This document shows positions 47,268-58,565 of a stretch of 64,000 bases of DNA, one piece after another. The stretch is from Gymnopus androsaceus JB14 (taxonomy: Eukaryota; Basidiomycota; Agaricomycetes; Agaricales; Omphalotaceae). The DNA is taken from assembly GCA_009733575.1 (NCBI GenBank), contig ML769672.1, forward strand, positions 1 to 64,000. Direction: 5' to 3'. The position numbers were made by a program, and so were the translations under genes. Position 1 is the first letter of the stretch. Each line of letters opens with the position of its first letter. The notes under the pieces are model-generated. The model worked only from the letters and a program-made list of their open reading frames with translations, searched no databases and was not told the origin of the DNA.

Positions 47268-47808
47268 TGAGCTTGTTTGTTTCACAACAGATTACGAGAC
47301 TGGATGCTTGCTCAGAGCCTTGCTGATCCTGTTTGCTTCTATCACCATTGTTGCTGCTCACTTGCTTACCCCCATTGCCATACTCACCATGCTCATTTCT
47401 ATTGACACTTGCTGTACCCATTGGTTGCTGCATTTCTATGCCCATTGTTTGTCCACATGTTGTGTGCCTGTTACCGCATTTCTACACCCATTGTTTATCT
47501 GCACTTGTTGTGTCCATTACCCTGTTTCTATGCCTGTTGTTTGTCTGCACTTGTTGTGCCTGTTGCGGTGTTTCTATGCCTGTTGTTTGTCATTGCACTC
47601 ATTGTGCCTGTTACCAGTTCCAGTGGGAGCCCTGGATGTTGTTTATCCTGTTGCTGGCTCCAGTGGGAGCCCCATGATGCTTTATCATTTCACTGCATGT
47701 ATGCACCCCCAACTTCACCCTATCATTCAGAACCCTTTGTCCTGCAGATCTAATGGTATTGCTCTCTGTATGTCTATTCCCTGTGCTATGCAGCTGTACA
47801 AGTGGGAG

Positions 47809-47994
47809 TGTTGGGTAAATACCCTTCCGTTGGTTGTCTGGCTGCTCCGCACACCACATGTACCCCTATCTGCTTCCATATATAAATTAGATAGATATGA
47901 ATTACTAATCATTTGCTCTTGCCCCCATTCTTGATGGTTGATTCCCTCCTTGCTGAGGTTGTACCTGCCAACTGAGCTTGTTTGTTTCACAACA
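47809..47994 (+). repeat. TRIM 3' LTR (186 bp), uninterrupted copy
   Basis: Contains a TATA-like CATATATAAATTAG (about 47876-47890). It serves as an empty-site reference for the two MITE insertions in the left LTR. Confidence 0.88.
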
Positions 47995-47999
47995 AGGAC

Positions 48000-49230
48000 A
48001 ATTTAGGAAAGTTTTTAATTTAACTGACTGTTTGAGTGTCATGCCCTGTACCACTGATTCCATTATCTTCACCTCCCAAAACTGCCTGATCATACCCATG
48101 GCTTGCCCTATTGATCTGATAACCACCCACTTAGCTGCACAATGGGTCCCATCTACTTCTGTACATACTTACTATTCACCAACTCCGCATCTTGCATGAT
48201 TATAACCCGTAGTTCCCCCTCAGGGACCCCTTGTCTTGATATTAACCTGTTTACTCCCATATCTCTTGCTTTCTCTATTTTCTTATCTTCTTGTCAATTC
48301 ATCTACTTTCTCAATATATGCTTGTTCTGGCTTCCGCTCTTTGACTCACATGTTGACTTGACTACCAGCAAGCTCACACGACAATCAGACTCACCGCCAT
48401 CAACTACTTGATGTCAGCTCATACAACTAGACTCAGAACTCACATTCGGGAGCTTTGGTATTCCCAATCCACCTGCTTCTTACTACTAGTCTTTGACTAG
48501 TTCACCTGCACACATATTCAATCGCAGATCTTGCCTGCCTTTCATACTAAAGGCCACAAAGCTACTTTCAGTATCTTTTCTCAAAACTGTCAACCCCGGT
48601 CTTATACAATATCAAGACCAAACTGTCATTGAATATGTTGGGGACGTTCATGGTACCACCTTCCTCATCCATGGGACAACAGGAGGGGGACACACAAAAA
48701 AATCAAGAAGCTCCCGACTTTGGGAATTACCAATGGGGAGAAGGGGGGCAACACCTTTCTGCGGGATCCCAAGGATCCAGCACCAGCAGGGTATTTGGAT
48801 CATTATCCACTGAGGTTACCCCTCCAACAGCCGCAGTAGCCTATGCACCTCCTGATCGGCAGCACCTGCCAATACAGACAGTTGCACAGGGTCAACACAT
48901 TCAGACCCTGCAACTGCCTACTTTGGTGTTCCACCTGGGGCTGCCCGCACTGCCAGGATCATCAGGAATCTCCCCTGATAATATTCAGGGTCAAAGACTG
49001 TTCTGTACAATGTCAATGGGTGTGGGATTTTACTGCCCAATAGACATCTCATCATTGCTGAGAGGGAGACATGCCCAACAGGCACCCCCACAGGAGCTTC
49101 ATTATACTCTGCAAGTAGCCCCTGACAAAGAATGTCAGAATTCGGAAGCTCAACAGTCGGATACTAGCTCCCAATGGCACTTCAGGCTGCCCCAATTTAT
49201 ATCTTCTTAGATAGTCCAAAGTGTAACAAG
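48000..49230 (+). other. Region with one longer open frame (48629-49210), unknown
   Basis: The 193-codon frame reads SMGQQEGDTQKNQEAPDFGN, then Gln/Pro/Ser-rich sequence (PPTAAVAYAPPDRQHLPIQT). It has the low-complexity look of a retroelement gag N-terminus but no zinc knuckle. Sequence before 48629 shows only short frames. Confidence 0.3.
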
Positions 49231-49418
49231 TAAATCTATGGCAGCTTTTCTCAAGTAAGTGGTTTTATACTTAAGGAATTCTCAAGTTTTACTTAAGTTT
49301 TGCTTGAGCAAAAAGTTGGTTTTCTTATTAGTTAATACTAAAATACTTGAGTACAACTTGAGTAAGTGGTAAGTAAGGTTACTGCATAAGGAAATAGTAA
49401 ACAAATTCTAAGTATCTT

Positions 49419-49707
49419 CATCAGCAAAACCTGGGTGAACTGGATAGCACTGGATAGTGCTATCCAGCACTCATAGCACTCGATAGCATCCATAGTAAGG
49501 TCCCCATCTATCCAGAGCTATGAGCTGCTATGGGCTGCTATGGGCTGCTATGGATTGCTATAGAGCATGACATCTGTCAATGGGCAATATAATTTGTGTA
49601 GTCCATAGTAACTCATAGCTACTCATAGCAATTCATAGCAGCTCATAGTTCTATGGCTGCTATGGCTTGCTATAACAGCTATGGCAATTATCCAGGTTTT
49701 GCTGATG
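49419..49707. mobile_element. MITE, CATCAGCAAAACCTGG ends, CTATGG subtype (289 bp)
   Basis: Intact ends with TT on both sides (49417-49418, 49708-49709). The body is nearly palindromic in its repeats of CTATGG and CATAGC, with GGATAGCACTGGATAGTGCTATCC forming a local hairpin near the left end. Confidence 0.9.
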
Positions 49708-50540
49708 TTTGGACTTAAGTACTTGAGTAAACTGTAAGTAAGATTCTTGCTCAAGGAAATGGTAAATAAAACTTAGAAAGAAGCATGCTAAGTACATACT
49801 TGAGCAAGTAAGTAAGTATATAGATAAGTAAATACTTAAGGGACATAAGAGATAACAAAAATTTCTTCAGTAAGTAATGTGTAACTAGGCAATGCAACAA
49901 TGTTCAAGGAGAGGAAGTTGAAGTAGTGTAATCATAAAGGAGAAGGTGGGGGAATTGCGACCTTTGGAGGACAAAAATGGGGCCTTTTATATGCTAGCTT
50001 GATAATTGCCTGTTTAGCAACACAATAAGCAACTTCAAGAGGTGCTTGCAATTTTTTTTAAATATATCATCTTATATTTTGCTGTTAAGGCTGAAGGACC
50101 CCCCCTCCCCCCCCCTAGCCTCCAAAATGAGAAGGAAGATCCCATGATATGTAAGCAGTTTGCGGCAAGCATTGCCCCGCATCAGCCCGGCATCATTCCT
50201 CCCATCCCAATCCCTCTCAATGTCTGACTTTCAAGCCCATTGCTCAAAGAATTTATGGAAATTGAAAGAGAATCAATGTAACTTTAATTTTTCTTATGAT
50301 TTTGAGCATTCACTTACAAGTTATGATACCATTATAATAGTGCGTACTTATCCATCATATCTCAAAGTAAAGTAGCCCACCTTCATATCGCATCCAGGAC
50401 ATGAACAGGACAAAAATGTTGCAGTGTCTGGTCAAAGCAAGCTTGGACTTGACTTGGACCCTAATCTTGAGCTCCAATGCCTTCCGAAGCCAATCTGAAA
50501 CCCTCTAAAAGGCTTTATTAAACACTATACCAAGTATTCC

Positions 50541-51014
50541 TAGTCATGGGCAAGAATCATGACTCTATCTGACTCTTGACTCTTTGCTAGGATACTCTTA
50601 CTCCAAAACACATGATCTTAACTCTAGCCATGAGTAGAATCACTTTAGCACAAGTGACTCTAGGATAGGATCACCTAGAGTCAAGAGTTAAATCAATCCA
50701 AGGATACTCTAGAGTGAACATTGAATAACCCAATAAGTATTCCATTAGATGTATTAAATATTAGTATACAACCCTCAGCAGTAGCAATATTGATGTTTCA
50801 GACACATTTCACTCACAATAGACCATATACAACACATTGCAAGTATTTAAGAGTATCCTTGCTAGAGTATCTTAGGTCCCAAACCAGGTGATTCTAACTC
50901 TACTCTGGAGTAGAGTCATGATCCTTTTTTTTGTAGTATGACTCTATCCTAGAATCATTTTCAAGGATCATGACTAGAGTATCCTTGATGATTCTTGATT
51001 CTTGCCCATGACTA
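50541..51014. mobile_element. hAT-type MITE, 474 bp, intact
   Basis: Ends TAGTCATGGGCAAGAATC / GATTCTTGCCCATGACTA with the 8 bp duplication AGTATTCC (50533-50540, 51015-51022), the hAT signature. Rich in TAGAGTATCCT/ACTCTAGG motifs on both strands. A truncated relative is at 10501-10921. Confidence 0.92.
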
Positions 51015-51800
51015 AGTATTCCAGGGTATCCTGCACAGTAATGATCCATCTTTATACATTTTGGTCCTAAGCCCTCTTGAGCCCCCCCCCTCCCCTCCCT
51101 ACCCTATATGGATGCTTAAATTTTCAAACACCTCTTGAGCAACTTGGCCATTGTTATCTATTTGGGAGGACAATAAAGACTTTATATTGTTGTCTTGAAA
51201 TATCATGTGACCTGCTACACACATATATAAGGGTGATGGACCCTCCATGGCATTAACCTCTCTTGACCTCTTACTTCTACCATCTCATTCCTACTATCCC
51301 TTGACAATTGCAACTTTGTAAGCATACTTGTTCTACTAAGTATTTCCAAGTTACCTACTTTACTTAGCATCTTACAGTTTACTTCATACAATTACTCAGT
51401 GTACTACTTAGTATTTACTTACTTTACTTTCACTTTACTTACTTCACTTTAGTTTGCAGGCATATGCTAATTATGTCCTTATTTAGAATTTATCTAAGTA
51501 TTACTTACAATTTAAAATTCTTTTCATTTCTTTAATTCTTAGGAACTTTTCAAGAATTTACTTAAGAATTACTCAGGCATTAACTATTTACTTACTTAGT
51601 ATCTATCTAAGTGTATTACTTACAATTTAGAATAATTTTTCTTTCCTTTAATTCTTAGGAACTTCCTAAGAATTTACTTGAGAATTACTCAAGTAAAAAA
51701 CCACTTTCTTGAGAAAAGCTGCCCTGGAAGTTGGTAACAATCCAGTATCTAATATGATCAAAATCCACAGGAAATCCAGGGACCCCGCCTGGATTGCATG

Positions 51801-52081
51801 CATGTTGCATGGATTCCATGCACTGGTAAATATAGTAGTGCATGTGAAGTATAGTAATAGTCATGTGACACTGTCACATAGTACAAATTGAAATTTGTGA
51901 AATAGTGATTGATAGTTACAGTGATGACTTTCTCATCTACACCCAGCAACCTACCTCTGCTGATCCCATCAGCCTTCATGTGACACTGTCACACAAACTA
52001 CAAATTAAACTTTTGATTACAATGAGGATGAATTCCAGAAGGAGAGTTATGGTTACTAGTGCATGGATTCCATGCAACATG
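51801..52081. mobile_element. 281 bp inverted-repeat element ending a Plavaka-like relic
   Basis: Ends CATGTTGCATGGATTCCATG / CATGGATTCCATGCAACATG with further matches (CACT(A/G)GTAA). Inside, the palindrome ATGTGACACTGTCACA occurs twice (51862, 51979). No target duplication found; the ends are themselves palindromic, which could instead indicate a hairpin-mediated rearrangement. Confidence 0.6.
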
Positions 52082-52683
52082 ACGAATGTCTCATACCAGA
52101 AGTGTATACTTTTGGGACATCCAGAGTGGTGGCAATGGTGGTCAAGGGTTATTGTATTCCATCTCAAATATCTGCCACACCACATTAATGTCTTCAATGT
52201 TGTCAATTGTTGCGTAGAGATGCTCCGCGTTCCACCACAGTTGGCTGTCAGTATTGCCTCCAGCCAGTAGAGTCTGTGCTGCCCACATATCAAGAGCATG
52301 CTTGAATCCGCTGGCTGAAGACTGGGTTCATACAAAGTGCAAGTCAGCAAAGTCAAACTCAAAATGGTTTGAAAATGGTTCCCATGCTTCCTCTGTGTGA
52401 ACATCTGGGATTGGAGGAGGAGGAGGAGGAGCATTCTCAGGAAGAGTTATGCTGAATTGATTTGTTGGAAGCACTATAAGAAGACATTCTTAAGAAATAA
52501 ACAGAAGTAGAGGAAAAACAACACACCTGTCAAGTAGGGGTGGCGAGAATAGGTGAATTTTTCATTGTCCATGTCTTCAGGCTCCTGAGTAACTTCACAG
52601 TGAGTGGAATTCCAGTGTTTTGTGTGTCCTCCGCTTGAGGCAAATGTATGGTCACAGTTGGGATGCAGGCATTTGAGTAGCAT
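52082..52683 (-). pseudogene. Plavaka-like transposase, N-terminal relic with C2H2 finger
   Basis: Starts at the ATG at 52683 with a single C2H2 finger (CLHPNCDHTF...HTKHWNSTHC). After an intron (about 52530-52465) it shows WEPFSNHFEFDFADLHF and SGFKHALDMWAAQ, then LYATIDNIEDINVVWQIFEM and a final WYE. This order (finger, proline segment, FEFDFADLHF, LYATID, WYxD) is what I recall for Plavaka-type (CACTA-like) transposons of basidiomycetes. The catalytic part is gone: homology stops where the 281 bp inverted-repeat element begins. Stops break the frame. Confidence 0.6.
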
Positions 52684-52840
52684 TGGAGATGAAAGTAAAT
52701 AGACAGAGGAAACGTAAGCTAGTAATCTCCGTCTCTAAGCCCATCCCTGTTTGTCTCTAGGTCCATACATCATTCCTGAGGCCATCTCATGACACATTTT
52801 CTCTTGTTTTGAGCCTTGAATTTTTCCTCCCTGCATCTGC

Positions 52841-54851
52841 ATGCCTCCTCAAAAAAATAAACAACCAAAGGATACTGCTGTTTCTGCAGCAGCCGTTGAA
52901 CAGCGGCCCACACAAAAATGTTCAGTGACAACTACTGAACCAGCTGAAAGCACTCCTGTGCCAACAAAAAAAGCAGCTAAAGGTAAGGTTCAATAACTTT
53001 ACTTGAATATTCACAAGACTTACAACAATTGCAGAGGCTGTTATGTCTACTTGGCAGCTTTGTACCACCAAAGACAAGCTTAGTATAGCACCAAAGCCAT
53101 GTAGAACACATGCTCAAGTGCTTGCTGATGAGGAACAGCACGAGAGGGAGCTTGAAGCCCAGCTAGCTGAGGTGAAAGCAAACCAACTCAAGTTGGCTGA
53201 AATGGAGCTTGATGAAGAAGATGCACAAGCTGAGGCTGAATGTGGCAGCACCGAATACCAGAAGGACCCCAGTGACAAAGACAAGCCATTTTTCAATGCA
53301 GATGACAAGATGGATGTTGACGAAGCTGATGAAACCATTGTTTCTAAGGCGGAAAAGGTGAGCAATTTAATTGAAGTTGAAATGAAAGCTCACTCACATT
53401 ATCATACAGCATTGTCAGCTCAAGCCAGCACGTGATGAGACAACAGAGGCAGTCAACCAAGTACAAGAGGAGCTTCGAGCCAAGAGGGCTAGCATTTCAT
53501 CAAAGAGTAAAGGACATAGTGGGAAGAAAGCAAAAGTGTACATTGAACATTCAGTCCACGTTGACAGATTATATAATTCCTCACTTATATATCTCTCACA
53601 GTCTCAATGCCGGTAATCCCAAGGCTATAGCTGGTCTTCAAGCAGACTGGAAACAGTGAGCCAAGGTCAATACAGCTATTGTACTCTCTTAAGATGAAGG
53701 AGATGGTACAGATCTTGGAGGTTTGAATGATGAAGATGCAGATGCAGTGAAACCTCCAATACCAGTACTAAAGCCAAAAGCCAAGCGTTCTAATGAGGTA
53801 CATATGTTGTTGCTTGCATTTTTTTTGTTAGCTCTAATGGACTAAATAGCTCGTCAAAGTCAAGGTACCCAAGTCTGCATCCAAATCTATCAAAACTCCG
53901 CCAGCAAAGTCAAAGCCAACTAATACAGCTACAAAACGCACTGCTGTCAAGGAGGAGATCAAGAAGGAGTCAAGTTCCGATTCCATCAAGATTTCAACAC
54001 CGACACCAAAATCGAAGCAGCTGCCCAAATTTCCGCAGACACTATGGAATACCCAAGGGACAGACACCATGTATGGTCTTTTATTCTGCAGTGACCAGCC
54101 TTTTGTCGGGTTTGCCAAGGGTCCAAAGTTTTTGGAGATAGTTAAAGAGGTATTCAATGGGTTGTGCCCAGGGAGCATCTACAAGGTCACAGAGGGAGAA
54201 GCCTTGTATGCAAGGGTGCGTGTCTATGCTTCTTCACATTTTTAAGGCCTGACTTTCTCTTTTGCATTAGGCTTACAGCTGCTGCTGCAAGGAACAGAGC
54301 TTAACAGGGTCCAAAAGCAAGGATGTTGTCGAGGCCTTCTTTGCACAGGATATTTATTCTGACAACCCCGTTGCACGTAAAGCCTATGCACGTTATGCAC
54401 TGCAAAAGGATGGGCCACTTCGAGTTCATTCCTGTCCGGCCACATGGTCCAGGTCATCAAAATCTTCCTTCCTCATTACTCCAACTCTACACTTAAGCAT
54501 GGAATACCAATTGGATTGTTGGGATTAGCGGTAGCTGGGGTACATCAATTATAAGCTTGATTCTCAAATGTGTTATTCTCTGAATGTTTTCTACAGCTCA
54601 AGCGAGTCTTCCGTATGTACACTGCTACCGGAAACCAAGAAGTTGGACCAGTCTTTACTCTCATTAACATCAACAATGCAGTTGAAGGCTACGCTTGGCT
54701 TGCAACTAAAATGTCAGAATCACGTTGGGAGAAGCTGCAGGCTCTCTGTGACTTTACTATTGTCAAGAAGGTCACCATGGATGATGAAGCATTTGAGATC
54801 AGCGGTGCACATCACCTCATGTATGATGCAAGCAGTCCTCCACCCAAGTAA
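52841..54851 (+). CDS. Unknown basidiomycete gene (acidic/basic linker, helical C-terminal domain)
   Basis: Starts MPPQKNKQPKDTAVSAAAVEQ (ATG at 52841). Exons join at GT...AG introns (about 52984-53033 and 53359-53409; others less certain). A coiled coil (ADEEQHERELEAQLAEVKAN) is followed by an acidic part, a Lys/Pro-rich linker, then a C-terminal domain: FAKGPKFLEIVKEVFNGLCPG, KDVVEAFFAQDIYSDNPVAR, HYSNSTLKHGIPIGLLGLAV, FTLININNAVEGYAWLATKM, ESRWEKLQALCDF. This C-terminal pattern is reminiscent of the DUF6532-type proteins expanded in agaricomycetes; I give that as a lead only. Stops near 53658-53690 hint at decay or unrecognised introns. Confidence 0.55.
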
Positions 54852-55145
54852 TTCAAGCCTAATTTTTTCCATGTCACTGTTTTTTTCTTGTTGTTTTATT
54901 ACCTTATATCAAGAAACTTCCCAAGCTGCATTCACCTGATATTTCCTCACTCTAAATGTAGTCTGTAATGTCTCAATAGTTGTAATACTACCAATGAAAT
55001 TCTATGGCTTTTTTTCACTTTTCTACTGGGACTGGTGAACTTGTCAACTTGTCATAGCAATGAAACAAAGTAAAACAAAGTACTTGGGGAAAATTTGACT
55101 GGGCTTTTCCCTTGTGAACTTGTTGGCTTTTTTTTGGCAAAATAC

Positions 55146-58100
55146 TGATGCATGAAAACAATCATCCTTCATCAATGCAATGGCGGACTGATTGTCTGAC
55201 ATGATAGGGATCACATGAGTAACGGGACCAAAGATTTCCAATAAAAGGTTCCTAAGCCAGATCGCTTCCTTTGCCGCATGGGTCAAAGCAATATACTCAG
55301 CTTCCGTGGTGGATAAAGAAATGGTATCCTGTCGTTTTGACAACCAAGATACTGCTCCACCATTCAACATAAAAATGTATCCGGAAATAGCATGTTGATC
55401 CTCTTGGGACATACCATCTGCATCCGTGTAACCTTGGACTGTCTCCTGGTTGCTCGTACTGAGCCAAAAGTCTCGAGTGTATTTGAGATAGGCATAGACA
55501 CGGCGTACACCATTCCAATGAGTGATGCCGGGGTTTTGTGAAAAGCGAGCAAGGATAGAGACTGCATACGTGATGTCAGGTCTCGTAGTGACGGATAAGT
55601 ACTGGAGAGCGCCAAGTGCCTCTCTGTAGGGTTTGTCGCGCATGAAAGCAATATCCTCAACCGTTTTGGGTGATTGGTCTTTGGTGAGGTGAATGTGGGG
55701 ATCGAAGGGAATAGAGAGTGGTTTTATATCTGAGAATCCATAGCGAGAGAATATGGCGTCAATGTATGACCGCTGGGATAAGTAAATCGTCCTCTGTTAT
55801 GCAGAGATCTTCGGATCTCGATCCCAAGTAGCCAATGGATTTCTCCGGAATCAACAACTTTGATTAATGCCCCAATATCTTTCTTTAGTTTCTCCATGAT
55901 GGCCAGGGTTTCGGTAACCAATTTCATGTCGTCAACATGTATAAAAATGATGGTGAAGGGACTAGTGCGATAGAAAACAGTGTGATCAAAATCAGACCGT
56001 TTAAACCCCAGTTGGGTCATGATTTCCCTGAATCGCATGTACCATTTTCGACCGGCTTGTTTAAGTCTGTAAAGTGCGAGTTTAAGCTGTAAATTTTGAC
56101 CTGGTTTTACCCCTATATCAATGCCTGGAGGTGCCTTCATAAAAATGCGCTCATTTTTGTCCAATTTCCCGTAAAGATAAGCTGATTTCACATCCATTGG
56201 GTGAATAATCATGCTCTTCTCAGCTCCAATGCTGAGTATAGCACGGGCTGATGCAAGTTTTGCAACAGATGCAAAGGTTTTGTCTGGGAAGTAGTCAACG
56301 TCTGGGATCTGATTAAATCAACATACAACAAGATGAGCTCGGTATCCTGTAATGTGACCTTGTTCATCCTTCTTGGTCCGATAGACTCATTTGGATGTGA
56401 GAATATTTGCATCTGGAGGTGGTGTGACAATTGTATAGGTTCCACACTCCCAGAGTCTGGAGATTTCATCCTTCATGGCATTGTACCATTTGGAGCTGTC
56501 AGGTTGTCGCATAGCTTCTGCCACAGATAAAGGATCAGATTCAATTTCTGATGTTACCTGATCTAGAGATGCAGTAAGATGTTGCAACTCATTACTTCCT
56601 TCTCCAAGTCCTTCAATGACATCCCTGATCTTCTTGGTGGGTCGTTTGCCAGATACTTCCTCTGGTGCAATTGGTTCAGCAATTTCTTCTGGAACTGGTA
56701 TGACAGGCTGTTCCGACTTGGTGACCAATGTTTCTAAATTTCCCAAATTTCCATCCTCCCCTTCAATGGGTTGGATCTGCCTGTCAGAGAAAACTATGTT
56801 CCTCTCCATCGTGACAGTGTGACATGTTGGCCAGTAGATGTAGTGCCCATTTGATTTGGGTTTGAGTCCTATCCAGCATCCTTCCTGGGCCTGTGGTTCC
56901 AATTTACTGGGTTCCTTTTCTCATTTGACATAAACAATACTGCCAAAGATATGAAGATTAGTAATATCCAGTTTAGTTCCAAACCATTTCTCATAGGGTG
57001 TAGCCATTCCGATGGCTTTCTTTGGCATCCAATTGCAAACATATACTGCATGTTTCATCATGAATCCCCAAAGCCATTTTGGGAGTCCTGATGAGATCAA
57101 AAGACTTCGAACTGTGTTAAGCAATGTTCAATGTGCACATTCCGCTATACCATTGTGTTCCAGGGTGTTGTGTACTGTGAGACATTGTCATGTCCCAATG
57201 CATTCCAGATATGCCGTGAATTCATTACTGAGAAATTCTCCCCCTTGATCAGAGTGGAGAACTTTAACAGTTGTGCTGCATTGTGTTTGGAGACCTGTTT
57301 GGAGAACCACGTACTGTGCAAATGACTCGTCCTTTGACTTCATTTGGGGTTTCTCCAACCAATCAGTTGCTTTGTCAACTAGAGTCAGCGTGTAGGTGCA
57401 ATGGTTTACCGTCCTGACTTGTGATGGTCCCCACACGTCCATGTGGAAAATGTCTCCAAATTTCCCTGCACAGGGAGATGATCACACCTGAGCAATAGGA
57501 TACCTGGATGCTTTCCCAAGCATACAAGTGCGGCATTCTGGTTCATCCATTTATTTTGGATCCAATCTGATTCCATGAACCTGGTTGTCTCAGAACATAT
57601 GCTTCATGTAAGCATAGTTGAGGTGACCTAAGACGCAGTGTGCCTTGTAATGAGATACCAATCTGCCAATCTTAGTTGAATAAGCATGTTTAGTGTTGCG
57701 AAGGCATGACATGGCACGGAATAACGTGACACTGATCAGCATTGGCATATAAATGGCATGACATAGCCAAAACAGGTAACCGGCATGGCACGGCTGTGGC
57801 ATGCTGTGACATTGTATATATTAGGCTACGAACTATTGAAATTCTTCAAACTTTCAACATATGCCCTCATACTGGTAGATACTGCATATATATTATCAGT
57901 TCAGGCTGGAACATGTATAAAGGGAAGCAATGAAGATGAGAAATGCATGCTAAGGAAGTGCAATATTCCCAGCACGGAATTTCACCAGACCCTCCTCATT
58001 GAGACCAAGAAATGCAACAAAATCAAGGAGCAGGCAACATAGGTACTGGGGAAGGTTTAGAAAGAGTGTCGAGGGCAATAAATTGAAGTAGAAAGAGGCA

Positions 58101-58535
58101 GAGAAGGATAGAGGTCAGGGAACGGTTCTTGTTACCCAATATAGCCATGTCATGGCACGAAGTCGCACGGAGCCGGGCCATGCCAAATTAACTCTGACAT
58201 TGGATAACGGCATATGGCACGGCTTCGGACGGCTCGGCTTTAGGCATGCCGTCATCTGATGTCATGCCTTCGCAACACTAAGCGTGTTCCCTTGACGGGA
58301 TCTGGTATAGTCTGTAAGTCTTTGGGATAACTCCCATGAGTTTCCCTTGGCAATCTCTGATCATCATTTTACCATTTGCAGTATGGATGGCATAACCATC
58401 ATTGTTGAGTTCTCCCAGTGATACGAGTGTGTTGGGAGTGTCTGGACATAGAAGGGTGTGATGGAGCTTTAGCACTTGGACTTCTTGTCCATGTGTGGGG
58501 AGATCAAGATGGAATGTGCCAGAGACGTTTGCCAT
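55146..58535 (-). pseudogene. Copia integrase, RT and RNase H remnant
   Basis: Protease-integrase linker (LHHTLLCPDTPNTLVSLGEL), zinc-binding part (HYKAHCVLGHLNY ... CRTCMLGKA, about 57650-57520), integrase core MDVWGPSQV, HSDQGGEFLSNEF, EHNGIAE; then SGLPKWLWGFMMKHAVY. RT: GYRAHLVV, KSMIIHPMDVKSAYLYGKL, LALYRLKQAGRKWYMRFREI, FIHVDDMKLV with the VDD active site preserved. RNase H: QGYTDADG, LSTTEAEYIALTHAAKEAIW. Arginine positions are repeatedly TGA: 57592-57590, 57484-57482, 57190-57188, 57130-57128, 56923-56921. Confidence 0.88.
57691..58280. mobile_element. hAT-type MITE, 590 bp, in copia integrase
   Basis: Ends TAGTGTTGCGAAGGCATGAC / GTCATGCCTTCGCAACACTA. Flanks AGCATGTT (57683-57690) and AGCGTGTT (58281-58288) form an 8 bp duplication with one change. 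The interior has many TGGCA(C/T)GGC motifs at both ends. Non-coding. Confidence 0.9.
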
Positions 58536-58565
58536 GAAGGTTTCCGCGTTAGCGGCCTGGATGAC

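Larger units (their letters stand above)
46057..47994 (+). mobile_element. Small non-autonomous LTR element (TRIM-like) with AGGAC duplication
   Basis: Two copies of one LTR (46057-47289, inflated by two MITEs, and 47809-47994, 186 bp), starting TGTTG(A/G)GTAAATACCC and ending TTTGTTTCACAACA, enclose a 519 bp interior. AGGAC is duplicated outside (46052-46056, 47995-47999). The purine tract AAGTGGGAG precedes the right LTR, so it reads plus-strand. The interior encodes no pol; it is made of imperfect repeats such as TATGCC(C/T)(A/G)TTGTTTGTC. It must rely on enzymes from another, probably copia-type, element. Confidence 0.88.
49238..51727. mobile_element. Family D inverted-repeat element, 2.5 kb, non-coding
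   Basis: Left end TGGCAGCTTTTCTCAAG(T)AAGTGG and right end (reverse complement) AGGGCAGCTTTTCTCAAGAA, then AGTGGTTTT. The sub-terminal regions are packed with ACTTAAG/ACTTGAG/TTACTTA repeats. Two other MITEs (49419-49707 and 50541-51014) are nested within. No transposase is seen. A target duplication was not found. Confidence 0.65.

Noticed and set aside
47308..47934. 208-codon Cys/Leu-rich open frame resembling a membrane protein
   Set aside because: It is the translation of degenerate tandem words in the TRIM interior and runs into the 3' LTR.
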